64,000 nt of DNA from Agromyces terreus (GTDB lineage Bacteria; Actinomycetota; Actinomycetes; Actinomycetales; Microbacteriaceae), in assembly GCF_009749465.1 (NCBI RefSeq), contig NZ_WBIS01000002.1:496001-560000 (forward strand), given 5' to 3'. Below the pieces are notes generated by a model. The model was not told the DNA's origin, searched no databases, and was given only the letters and a program-made list of their open reading frames with translations. How positions within the stretch are numbered: the first letter of the stretch is position 1; each line of letters starts with the position of its first letter. The translations under genes and the position numbers were made by a program. Shown here piece after piece: positions 9,414 through 17,566 of the stretch.

Positions 9414-9445
9414 CTCGAATCGATTCGAGGGCAATGATCTATGAT
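9414..9445 (+). promoter_or_regulatory. lacI promoter with autoregulatory operator
   Basis: CTCGAATCGATTCGAG (9414-9429) is a perfect 16-bp palindrome with the same 14-bp core as the MFS operator at 5749-5762. A consensus -10, TATGAT, is at 9440-9445. The -35 position (9417-9422, 17 nt upstream) lies inside the palindrome, so bound repressor would exclude RNA polymerase. Transcription would start near 9452, about 40 nt ahead of the ATG. Confidence 0.72.
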
Positions 9446-9491
9446 CGGGCGTGTCGGCCCACCCGAACCGCCCACCTGAGGAACGAACCGC

Positions 9492-10550
9492 ATGTCCGAG
9501 TCCCCGCGCCCCACGCTGGCCGATGTCGCCGCACGCGCCGGCGTCTCGGCATCGACCGCCTCGCTCGCGTTCAGCGGCTCGGGCCCGGTATCGGATGCCA
9601 CGAAGCAGAAGGTGCACGCGGCCGCCGCGGCGCTCGGCTACGCGGGCCCCGACCCGCGGGCCCAGTCGTTGCGCCGGGGCCGTTCCGGCATCGTCGGGGT
9701 CGTGCTCGAGGAGCGGGTGCGCGCCGCGTTCCTCGACCCCGTGAAGATCCAGATGCTCGACGGCATCACCGAGGGCATCGGCTCCCTCGGCGCAGGCCTG
9801 CTGCTGCTCACCGACACGGGCGAGGCCGGCGGCAACGCGGTCGGCATCGAGAGCGCTCCCGTCGACGCGGTCGTGCTCGTGGGCTGCAGCCCGAGGCTCG
9901 GCCAGTCGGTCGAGGTGCTGCGGCGCCGCGGCATCCCGAGCGTCGCGATCGAGGGCGACGCGGGCGACGGGATCCCGAAGATCTCGATCGACAACCGCGA
10001 GGCGACCCGTCGCGGTGCCGAGTACCTGCGCGACCTTGGCCACACGCGCGTCGAGGTCGTCACGCTCCCGTTCGACGCGGCGCGCACCCGGGGGCCCATC
10101 ACGTCCGAGCTCGAGCACGGCAGCACCGCCGAGACCGCCAGCGAGCGACTGGCCGGCGCACGCGAGGTGTTCCCCGACGTCACGGGCCGGGTCGCCGGTG
10201 CGAGCTCGATCGAGGAGGGCCTCGAAGCGGGGCGGGCGCTGCTCGCGGATCCGTCATCGCGCCCGACGGCGATCATCGCGCAGAGCGACCTCCTCGCGGC
10301 GGGCGTCATCCAGGCCGCCGAAGAGCTCGGCATCGCCGTGCCCGCCGAACTCAGCGTGCTCGGGTTCGACGGCATCCGCGTCGACGGGCTGCAGCACGAC
10401 CTCACGACCCTCGTGCAGCCGTCGGTCGCGAAGGGTCGCGCCGCCGGAGAGGCGGTCGTGAGCCTGCTCGCGGGCGACACCCCCCGGTCGGTGTGCTTCA
10501 CGAGCGTGCTGCACGTCGGCGACACGACGGCGCCGCCGCGCACCGGCTGA
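9492..10550 (+). CDS. LacI family transcriptional regulator
   Basis: A 352-residue dimeric DNA-binding regulator. The N-terminal helix-turn-helix is PTLADVAARAGVSASTASLAF, with the hinge-helix region near residues 45-60. A periplasmic-binding-like effector domain follows (SGIVGVVLEERV at about 70-80, AIIAQSDLLAAGVIQAAEELG near 258-278, and SVLGFDGI). It probably represses itself and the MFS gene at 5696 through the shared TCGAATCGATTCGA operator. The effector is unknown. No sugar operon adjoins it, which is unusual for the family. Confidence 0.93.
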   Translation: MSESPRPTLADVAARAGVSASTASLAFSGSGPVSDATKQKVHAAAAALGYAGPDPRAQSLRRGRSGIVGVVLEERVRAAFLDPVKIQMLDGITEGIGSLGAGLLLLTDTGEAGGNAVGIESAPVDAVVLVGCSPRLGQSVEVLRRRGIPSVAIEGDAGDGIPKISIDNREATRRGAEYLRDLGHTRVEVVTLPFDAARTRGPITSELEHGSTAETASERLAGAREVFPDVTGRVAGASSIEEGLEAGRALLADPSSRPTAIIAQSDLLAAGVIQAAEELGIAVPAELSVLGFDGIRVDGLQHDLTTLVQPSVAKGRAAGEAVVSLLAGDTPRSVCFTSVLHVGDTTAPPRTG

Positions 10551-10613
10551 GGCCGCGCACCGCGCACCGCCCGCCGCGCGCCGCCCGCCGCGCGCCGCGC
10601 ACCGCGCCGCCCG
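10551..10613. repeat. GC-only tandem words between lacI and the MATE gene
   Basis: The 63-bp gap between the convergent lacI and MATE genes consists of repeated GCGCACC, GCCCGCC and GCGCGCC words. It could fold into several GC stems and act as a terminator, but there is no T-run. Confidence 0.35.
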
Positions 10614-11978
10614 TCAGGCCGCCGGAGCGCCCGTGACCATCCAGCTCGCCCCGCGGGCCCGCAGCGACAGCGTCACCGCGCGGGCGGCGAGGTAGCCGAT
10701 GGCGAACGCGCCGGTGAGCAGCGCGAGCGAGGCCGCACTCGGCAGGCCCGCGGCATCCGACCCCCACACCGTGCCCAGCGCGAGGGGGACGAACACGGCG
10801 AGGTTCACGAGGCCCGTCCACGCGAGGTAGCGGGCGTCGCCCGCGCCGATGAGCACGCCGTCGAGCACGAACACGAGCCCGCCGAGCGGCGCCGAGAGGC
10901 CGAGCACGACGAGCGAGGGCGGGAGCAGCGCCGCGACCTCGGCCGAGGAGGTGAACAGCCCAGGCAGCACCCACGCGGTCGAGATGACGAGGAGCCCGAG
11001 CGCGACGCCCGACCAGACGCCCCACTGCACGCAGCGCCGCAGCACGGCGCGTACCTGTTCGACGTCGCCCTCGCCGAGCCCCTTGCCGATGAGGGCCTGC
11101 GCCGCGATCGCGAGGGCGTCGAGCGCGAACCCGAGCGTGAAGTACACCGTGATCGCGACCTGGTAGGCGGCGAGCTCGTCGGGGCCGAGGGAGGTCGCGG
11201 CCCACGTCGCGAGCAGCAGCGCCGCGCGCAGGCTCGCCGTGCGGAGGAACAGCCACCCGCCCGAGGTCGCGCCGCTCAGCACGCCCGCGTGGTGCGGCCA
11301 CGGGCTCGCACCGACGCGCGCCGCGTGCCGGGCGACCACGACGACGTACACGAGCACCATGCCCCACTGGGCGATGACCGTGCCGATCGCGGAGCCGGCG
11401 ATGCCGAGGCCGAGGCCGTAGATGAACAGGAAGTTCAGGCCGATGTTGGCCGCGAACCCGATGCCGGCGACCCAGAGCGGCGTGGTCGTGTCCTGGAGCC
11501 CCCGCAGCAGGCCCGTGGCCGCGAAGACGAGCAGCATCGCCGGGAGCCCGAGCATCGAGATCGAGAGGTAGACGGATGCCTCGGCCGTGACCTCGGGCGA
11601 CGCGCCGAACAGGTGCACGAGCCACGGGGCCGCGAACCAGCCCAGCACCGCGAGCAGGGCGCCGAGCCCGAGCGCGAGCCAGAGCCCGTCGACGCCGGCC
11701 GAGACGGCCCCGCGCTCGTCGCCGGCGCCGAGCCGTCGTGCGACGGCGGGCGTCGTCGCGTAGGCGAGGAACACCATGAGGCCGATGATCGTCTGCAGCA
11801 CCGCGCTCGCGAGTCCGAGTCCGGCGAGCGGGGTGGCTCCGAGATGGCCGACCATCGCGGTGTCGGCGAGCAGGAACAGGGGTTCGGCGATGAGGGCGCC
11901 GAGGGCCGGCACCGCGAGACGCAGGATCTCGCGGTCGACGCTTCGCGGGTTCGACGGGGGAGCGGGTCGGGGTTCCAT
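10614..11978 (-). CDS. MATE family efflux transporter, DinF-like
   Basis: A 454-residue membrane protein with twelve predicted hydrophobic spans. The start REILRLAVPALGALIAEPLFLLAD and TAMVGHLG are hallmark residues of the DinF branch of MATE cation antiporters. The second half repeats the pattern with AVLRRCVQWG and later segments. ATG 11978 lies 10 nt after the YccF gene, so it is probably the last gene of an operon starting at 15330. The transported compound cannot be predicted. Confidence 0.92.
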   Translation of the reverse strand: MEPRPAPPSNPRSVDREILRLAVPALGALIAEPLFLLADTAMVGHLGATPLAGLGLASAVLQTIIGLMVFLAYATTPAVARRLGAGDERGAVSAGVDGLWLALGLGALLAVLGWFAAPWLVHLFGASPEVTAEASVYLSISMLGLPAMLLVFAATGLLRGLQDTTTPLWVAGIGFAANIGLNFLFIYGLGLGIAGSAIGTVIAQWGMVLVYVVVVARHAARVGASPWPHHAGVLSGATSGGWLFLRTASLRAALLLATWAATSLGPDELAAYQVAITVYFTLGFALDALAIAAQALIGKGLGEGDVEQVRAVLRRCVQWGVWSGVALGLLVISTAWVLPGLFTSSAEVAALLPPSLVVLGLSAPLGGLVFVLDGVLIGAGDARYLAWTGLVNLAVFVPLALGTVWGSDAAGLPSAASLALLTGAFAIGYLAARAVTLSLRARGASWMVTGAPAA

Positions 11979-11988
11979 GGGCGCCTCG

Positions 11989-12360
11989 TCAGAGGTCGAC
12001 GATCTCTTTGCCGAGCGGGGCGAGCGAGACGGGGATGAGCTTGAAGTCGGCGATGCCGAGGGGGATGCCGATGATCGTGATGCAGAGCAGCACGCCCGAC
12101 ACGAGGTGCGCGATCGCGAGCCAGAGCCCCGCGAGCAGGAACCAGATCACGTTGCCGAGGAAGGACCACACGCCGCTCGTCGGCTTCGCGACGACGGTGC
12201 GGCCGAACGGCCAGAGCGCGTAGAGCCCGATGCGGAACGAGGCGATGCCCCACGGGATGGTCACGATGAGCACGCACATGATCACCCCGGCCGCCAGGTA
12301 GCCCAGGAAGAGCCAGAAGCCCGAGAGCACGAGCCAGATGATGTTGAGCAGGGTGTTCAT
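11989..12360 (-). CDS. YccF domain membrane protein
   Basis: A 123-residue inner-membrane protein of unknown function. It has two repeats of the YccF domain, each with a hydrophobic segment followed by a short conserved loop: VIMCVLIVTIPWGIASFRIG and VLLCITIIGIPLGIADFKL. The sequence MNTLLNIIWLVLSGFWLFLGY is a classic start, so ATG 12360 is chosen over open sequence upstream. It lies 8 nt after the membrane protein gene at 12369 and 10 nt before the MATE gene. Confidence 0.88.
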   Translation of the reverse strand: MNTLLNIIWLVLSGFWLFLGYLAAGVIMCVLIVTIPWGIASFRIGLYALWPFGRTVVAKPTSGVWSFLGNVIWFLLAGLWLAIAHLVSGVLLCITIIGIPLGIADFKLIPVSLAPLGKEIVDL

Positions 12361-12368
12361 GCTCTGAT

Positions 12369-13454
12369 TCAAGCAGGTGTGCTCGGGGTCTCCCCGTCGT
12401 CGGTCGCGCGCTCGAAGGCGCGCTCCCATTCCTGCAGTTCGGCGCGGCCGCCGACGAGCCCGTCGAGGGAGACCTGGAAGTGCAGGCCCCGCCGCGCGTT
12501 GACCTGCCGGATGTTCTGCACGAGCTCGTCGGCGACCGCGGTGGTCGCGTTGCGCACCTCGCGGACCCGCTCGTCGGGGTCGTCCCACAGTTGCGGGTGC
12601 GTGAGGATGTCGAGCAGGTAGTCGCGGTCGAGCGCGGCGGTCAGCTTGCCGAGCGTGGCGTCGAGCTCGATCGAGGCGAGGCTGCGCTGGCCGGCGCCGC
12701 TGCGCTGGTCGAGTCGGGCGAACAGCTCCTCGACGTTGACCGCGATGCCCGCGACGTCGGTCGCGGTCTGCGCGGCCACCGCGTTGCCGGCGGCGCCGAC
12801 CTGCGCGTAGGCGGTGCTCAGCGCGCGAAGCTTGGCGACGTGCAGCCGGATCGGTTCGGGCAGCCCGTCGTCGTCGGTGCGGCGGCGGCGCCGCGCACGG
12901 ACCACCGCGAAGGCCGCGGCGCCGACGGCGACGAGCACCGCCGCGCCGACCACGAGTCCGACGAGCATGCCGCCGCCGTCGCCGCCGACGACGGATGCCG
13001 GCTCCTGGGCGGCCTGCACGCCCTGCACCGTCTCGCCGAGCGCGGGGCCGAGGCCGTCGGCGCCCGTCTCGGCCTCGTTCGCGATCTGCATCGCCTCGCC
13101 GGCGTCGAGCACGCGCGATCCCGCCGACAGGTCGTCGCCGACCGCCACGATGATCGTGTCGTAGCCGGTGGTCTCGGCGAGCTCGGCCACGATCTCGGGT
13201 CCGGATGCCTCGAGCTGCGCGTTGTCGGAGAACACGGCGATGCCGATCGACGCGTCGCCGACCTGTGTCAGCAGCTGGTCGTGCAGGCCGGCGGCGTCGC
13301 CGACCTCGGGCGACACGTAGACCGGGCCGCTCTGCAGCGCGTCGGACGCGTCGTCGATGTAGCCGGCGGGGACCACCGCGGCGAGGTCGCCCGCCCGCCA
13401 GGCAGGCGCGGGCCCCGCCACGGGCGCGGTGGCCACGACGAGTTCGGCAGACAT
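12369..13454 (-). CDS. Single-span membrane protein with extracytoplasmic TPM-like N-domain
   Basis: A 361-residue protein. Residues about 20-120 form an alpha/beta region (GPVYVSPEVGDAAG, GIAVFSDNAQLEASG and TIIVAVGDDLSAGS) resembling TPM or Rv1476-type extracytoplasmic domains. A transmembrane helix at about 165-190 (GMLVGLVVGAAVLVAVGAAAFAVV) is followed by arginines, so the C-terminal half is cytosolic. That half is helical and rich in charged residues. No signal peptide is obvious. It lies 10 nt downstream of the VWA lipoprotein gene. The family call is tentative. Confidence 0.6.
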   Translation of the reverse strand: MSAELVVATAPVAGPAPAWRAGDLAAVVPAGYIDDASDALQSGPVYVSPEVGDAAGLHDQLLTQVGDASIGIAVFSDNAQLEASGPEIVAELAETTGYDTIIVAVGDDLSAGSRVLDAGEAMQIANEAETGADGLGPALGETVQGVQAAQEPASVVGGDGGGMLVGLVVGAAVLVAVGAAAFAVVRARRRRRTDDDGLPEPIRLHVAKLRALSTAYAQVGAAGNAVAAQTATDVAGIAVNVEELFARLDQRSGAGQRSLASIELDATLGKLTAALDRDYLLDILTHPQLWDDPDERVREVRNATTAVADELVQNIRQVNARRGLHFQVSLDGLVGGRAELQEWERAFERATDDGETPSTPA

Positions 13455-13464
13455 CCGCTGGCCC

Positions 13465-15330
13465 CTAGAAGTTGTTGATGACCGAGGCGAACACGAGGTC
13501 GATCTTCGCGGGGTCGGAGGCGTCGAACCACTGGCCCCCGGTCGCCTCGGCGATGCGCTGCAGGGCGCCCGTGTCGGCGCCCTCGCCGTATGCGATCGGG
13601 AAGATGCGCACGGGCGAATCGCCGCCGCCCTCGCCGCTCGACCTGCCGATCCTCGTGATGAGCGAGTCGATCGAGATCGAGGAGTCCGTGTCCTGTCCGT
13701 CGGAGAGCACGACGATCGCGTTGATGCGGCCCGGTTCGGCCCGGTCGCTCATCTCGTCGTAGGCGGCCGCGATGGCGTCGTAGAGCGGGGTGCCCTGCCG
13801 GTTCGCGTAGCGGAGGTCGGCGATCGAGGACCGCAGGGCCTCGCCGTCCGAGCCGAGGGGCGAGACGGCGCGCAGCTCGAGGATGTTCTTGCCGGCGGCC
13901 GATTCGACGTCGGTCGTGAACGCCCAGACGCCGACCTCGTCGGTCGGGCGGAAGTGGCCGAGCGTCGACTGGGCGCCCTCGATCGCGCCGTCGAGCTTGG
14001 AGCGTCCGTCGCCGATGGGGTCGTCCATCGAGCCGGAGATGTCGATCACCTCGAGCACCGAGGAGGGCTTGCGGATCTGGGTCCACTGGTCGAGGGCGGC
14101 GGACACGACGTCGACGCCCGGGCGCGGCAGCGTGATCGCCGGCCCGGCGGGGTCGACGCCGTACTGCTCGGTGAACAGGTCGCCGAGCGGCACGGACTCG
14201 TCGAGCGGGCGGAACCCGTACTCGGGCAGGATGCGCTGCGCCGGCTCGGTCGCGAGGAAGTCGATGAACGACTGGCCCGCGGTCGACTGCTCGGCCGTCA
14301 CCCAGTCGGCGCCGAGCACGGTCACGGGGTTGTCGGACCACATCGACCCGCCCGACGGGTAGACCGCGACGAGCTTCTCCTTCGGCGGGGTCAGCGTCTC
14401 GCCGGGCTGCACGGTGTGCGAGTCGGGGTTGCCCTGGTTGTAGTTGAGGAGCGAGGTCTCCTCGAGCGCCACGGCGGAGACGTAGCCGGAGCCGCCCGAG
14501 CCGTGCTGCGTCTCGTCGTAGAGCGTGTTCAACACCTTGCCGGTCGTGTCGCCGTAGTGGATCACGCATTCCTCGAACACGCGCGAGAACTCCTCGGCCG
14601 CGGCGACGTCGTCGGCCGTGAGGTCGGCCGTCTTGCCGGATGCCTCGTACGACTGCATGAGGATCGCCGACAGCCCCGTGGTCGACGTGTTGGGGTTGGT
14701 CTTCGAGATCTTGAACGAGCCCCAGATGGGCTTGCCGACGCTGCTCCAGCCGGCGGGGTCGGCGCAGAGGCGCTCGAGGTCGGCGATGCCGATCTCGGCG
14801 TCGGGCCAGCCGAGCGCCTTCGCCATGGTCTCGGGCACGCCGAACACGACGGGCGTGTGCGTGAACGAGACCGGATCGCCGACGAGGGAGGCGGATGCCG
14901 CGGCGGCGACGCGCTCGGTCCACACCGTCGAGGCGGGCGACCAGAGGGTCGGCCAGCGGCGCGGGTCCTCGTCGGGCCAGTCGCCGCCCGCCGTGAGGAA
15001 CCGGGTCGCGTCGCCCGAGGAGACGTTCACGGGCCGCACGGTCGCGCACTCGTCGAGCGCCTCGTGCTCGGGGGACTCCTTGAACGCGTCGGCCAGCGCG
15101 TCGAGCATGTTGACCTTCTCGCTCGAGGTGGCGACGACGACGCTCGTGCAGCCGTCGTCGGCGAAGTCGCCGCCGTCGAAGTCGCCGTCGACCGGGCCGC
15201 CGAACGTGCACGCGCTGAGGGCGAGGCCCGCCGCCACCGCGGCCGAGATCGCGAGCGACGCGCGCCGGCCTCGTCTCGAGGTCGTCGTGAGCGGGGAGCG
15301 GGCGGCCGTGCGCCGCGGAACGGGTGCCAT
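13465..15330 (-). CDS. Lipoprotein with solute-binding region fused to VWA domain
   Basis: A 621-residue exported lipoprotein. The twin-arginine/basic start and the lipobox LSAC predict lipidation at Cys41. Residues about 55-385 resemble an extracellular solute-binding protein (FLTAGGDWPDEDPRRWPTLWSPAS, VLGADWVTAEQSTAGQSFIDFLA). Residues about 422-615 form a von Willebrand A domain with the metal site DISGSMDD near 430 and VLSDGQDT. It heads an operon with a TPM-like membrane protein, YccF and MATE. The start ATG 15330 is divergent from the potassium transporter. Its role is unknown; a surface adhesion or assembly scaffold is possible. Confidence 0.85.
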   Translation of the reverse strand: MAPVPRRTAARSPLTTTSRRGRRASLAISAAVAAGLALSACTFGGPVDGDFDGGDFADDGCTSVVVATSSEKVNMLDALADAFKESPEHEALDECATVRPVNVSSGDATRFLTAGGDWPDEDPRRWPTLWSPASTVWTERVAAAASASLVGDPVSFTHTPVVFGVPETMAKALGWPDAEIGIADLERLCADPAGWSSVGKPIWGSFKISKTNPNTSTTGLSAILMQSYEASGKTADLTADDVAAAEEFSRVFEECVIHYGDTTGKVLNTLYDETQHGSGGSGYVSAVALEETSLLNYNQGNPDSHTVQPGETLTPPKEKLVAVYPSGGSMWSDNPVTVLGADWVTAEQSTAGQSFIDFLATEPAQRILPEYGFRPLDESVPLGDLFTEQYGVDPAGPAITLPRPGVDVVSAALDQWTQIRKPSSVLEVIDISGSMDDPIGDGRSKLDGAIEGAQSTLGHFRPTDEVGVWAFTTDVESAAGKNILELRAVSPLGSDGEALRSSIADLRYANRQGTPLYDAIAAAYDEMSDRAEPGRINAIVVLSDGQDTDSSISIDSLITRIGRSSGEGGGDSPVRIFPIAYGEGADTGALQRIAEATGGQWFDASDPAKIDLVFASVINNF

Positions 15331-15397
15331 GCAAACAGGGTACGGCCCCGCGACCGCGCCTCACGCCGCTGGGGTGGAAGCGTCCTAGTGTTGCCCT

Positions 15398-16774
15398 GTG
15401 ACCATCCGCCAGTCGCCTCGCCCTCGCGGGCGCAGGCTGCGACCCCGAGGGTTCGGGCTGCACCCCGCGCAGGTCGTCGTCCTCGGGTTCGCGGCGACGA
15501 TCTCGGTCGGCACCCTGCTCCTCCTCCTGCCGTTCGCCAAGGCGGGGCCGGGCGGCGCCTCGTTCGTCGACGCCGTGTTCACCGCGACCTCCGCCGTGTG
15601 CGTGACGGGCCTCACCGTGGTCGACACCCCCACGTACTGGAGCCCGTTCGGGCAGGTCGTCATCATTCTGCTCATCCAGCTCGGCGGCCTCGGCATCATG
15701 GTGTTCGCCTCCCTCATCGGACTGCTGCTCCTGCGCCGCGTCTCGGTGCGCACCAGGTTGAACACGGCGAACGAGGCGAAGGCGGTGGGCCTCGACGACG
15801 TGCGGGGGCTCGTGCGCCGCATCGTCCTCATCTCGCTCGCCATCGAGGGCGCGGTGTTCGTGTGCCTCTTCCTGCGGTTCCTGTTCGGGTACGGGTACGG
15901 CATCGGCGAGGCCGCCTGGCACGCGCTCTTCCACGCGGTGTCCTCGTTCAACAACGCCGGGTTCGCGCTGTACAGCGACAACCTCATCGGCTTCGTGTCC
16001 GACCCGCTCGTGCTGCTGCCGATCTCGGCGGCGATCATCCTCGGCGGCCTCGGGTTCCCGGTGCTCATGCAGCTCCGCAGGGAACTGCGCCGCCCGCTGC
16101 ACTGGACCATGAACACGAAGCTCGTGCTGTGGGCCACCGTCGTGCTGCTCGTCTCCGGCACGGTCTACATCTGCGCGATCGAGTGGAACAACCCCGCCAC
16201 CATCGGTGACCTCGACGTCGGCTCGAAGCTGCTCGCGGGTTTCTTCCACTCCGTGCAGGTGCGCACGGCCGGGTTCAACGCGGTCGACATCGGCGCGATG
16301 CACGACGAGACGTGGCTCGGCATGGACGTGCTCATGTTCATCGGCGGCGGGCCGGCCGGCACCGCGGGCGGCATCAAGGTGACGACGTTCGCCGTGCTGT
16401 TCTTCATCCTGCTGACCGAGCTGCGCGGCGAGGCGGCGGTCAACATCTTCGGCCGCCGCCTGTCGCGCGCGGTGCACCGGGAGGCGATCACGGTCGTGCT
16501 CGTCGCCGTCGGCGCCGTCGTCGGCTCGACGGTGCTGCTCATGCTCATCACCGGCCACAACCTCGACCGCGCGCTCTTCGAGGCCGTCTCGGCGTTCGGC
16601 ACCGTCGGACTGTCGACGGGCATCACCCCCGAGCTTCCGGATGCCGCGAAGTTCGTCCTCGTGGCGCTCATGTTCCTCGGCCGCCTGGGGCCGCTGACCC
16701 TCGGCACGGCGCTCGCGCTCCGCGAGCGCCGCATCCTGTACGAGTACCCGAAGGAAAGGCCCGCAATTGGCTAG
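15398..16774 (+). CDS. ktrB: Potassium uptake membrane subunit, TrkH/KtrB family
   Basis: A 458-residue polytopic protein that forms the K+ pore. The four repeated pore-loop segments can be followed: AVFTATSAVCVTGLTVVDT, HAVSSFNNAGFALYSDN, HSVQVRTAGFNAVD and FEAVSAFGTVGLSTGI. Each carries the selectivity-filter glycine. The start is GTG 15398. The stop overlaps the start of the regulatory subunit by 8 nt. The single-RCK partner suggests a Ktr rather than a Trk system. The divergent promoters in the 67-bp gap are not resolved. Confidence 0.95.
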   Translation: MTIRQSPRPRGRRLRPRGFGLHPAQVVVLGFAATISVGTLLLLLPFAKAGPGGASFVDAVFTATSAVCVTGLTVVDTPTYWSPFGQVVIILLIQLGGLGIMVFASLIGLLLLRRVSVRTRLNTANEAKAVGLDDVRGLVRRIVLISLAIEGAVFVCLFLRFLFGYGYGIGEAAWHALFHAVSSFNNAGFALYSDNLIGFVSDPLVLLPISAAIILGGLGFPVLMQLRRELRRPLHWTMNTKLVLWATVVLLVSGTVYICAIEWNNPATIGDLDVGSKLLAGFFHSVQVRTAGFNAVDIGAMHDETWLGMDVLMFIGGGPAGTAGGIKVTTFAVLFFILLTELRGEAAVNIFGRRLSRAVHREAITVVLVAVGAVVGSTVLLMLITGHNLDRALFEAVSAFGTVGLSTGITPELPDAAKFVLVALMFLGRLGPLTLGTALALRERRILYEYPKERPAIG

Positions 16775-17465
16775 ATTCTCGATCTTCGGCAGCGAGACGA
16801 ACCGTCGCATCGCCGAAGCCGACTCCGTGGCCGTCATCGGCCTCGGACGGTTCGGATCCGCGCTCGCGCTCGAGCTCATGGCCTCGGGCACCGAGGTGCT
16901 CGGCATCGACGTCGACGAAGACCTGGTGCAGTCGTTGAACGGACGCCTCACCCAGGTCGTCCGCGCCGACTCGACGAAGGAGGAGGCGCTGCGGCAGCTG
17001 GCCGTCGACGAGTTCGACCGCGTCGTCGTCGCCATCGGGCACGACATCCAGGCGTCGATCCTGACCTGCTCGGTCCTGCTCGGCCTCGGGATCCCGGTGA
17101 TCTGGGCCAAGGCGGTCGAGGACCGGCACGGGCTCATTCTCGAGCAGCTCGGCGTGCACCGGGTCATCTATCCCGAGAAGGCGATGGGCAAGCGCGTCGC
17201 CCACCTGGTGCGCGGCGCGGCCCTCGACTACATCGAGGTCGACCCCGGCTACGCGCTCGTCAAGACGGCGGCGCCGCGCGTGCTCCTCGGCAAGCGCCTC
17301 GGCGACACCGGGCTGCGCGGCGCCTACGGGGTGACGGTCGCCGCGTTCAAGCGCGACGACGACGAGTGGTCGAACGCCGACGCCGACACCGTGCTCGCCG
17401 AGGGCGACACGATCCTCGTCGTGGGCCCGACCTCGGCGGCCGAGGGCTTCGCCCAACTGCGCTGA
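16767..17465 (+). CDS. ktrA: Potassium uptake regulatory subunit, TrkA/KtrA family
   Basis: A 232-residue cytosolic gating protein that binds nucleotide and controls KtrB. The RCK_N Rossmann motif is VIGLGRFGSALALEL at about 22-36, with the acidic end of strand two at GIDVDEDLV. An RCK_C domain follows at about 145-232 and ends with VAEGDTILVVGP-like residues. The start is TTG 16767, supported by AAGGAAAGG at 16751-16759 and the 8-nt overlap with ktrB. The single RCK unit of about 230 residues is the KtrA type. Confidence 0.94.
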   Translation: MARFSIFGSETNRRIAEADSVAVIGLGRFGSALALELMASGTEVLGIDVDEDLVQSLNGRLTQVVRADSTKEEALRQLAVDEFDRVVVAIGHDIQASILTCSVLLGLGIPVIWAKAVEDRHGLILEQLGVHRVIYPEKAMGKRVAHLVRGAALDYIEVDPGYALVKTAAPRVLLGKRLGDTGLRGAYGVTVAAFKRDDDEWSNADADTVLAEGDTILVVGPTSAAEGFAQLR

Positions 17466-17566
17466 GCCGACGGGCTCCATTTCGACGTCGGGCCACGCTG
17501 CGAGTGCGCCATGAGACCGGCACCGGGGCATCCGCTCGGTCGGCGGGCACGCATAGGGTGGAACGC

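Noticed and set aside
13268-17167. A 1299-codon minus-strand frame covering the potassium transporter genes
   Set aside because: It runs antisense to ktrB and ktrA and out of frame with the VWA lipoprotein. Its residues are Arg/His/Asp-rich and match no family.
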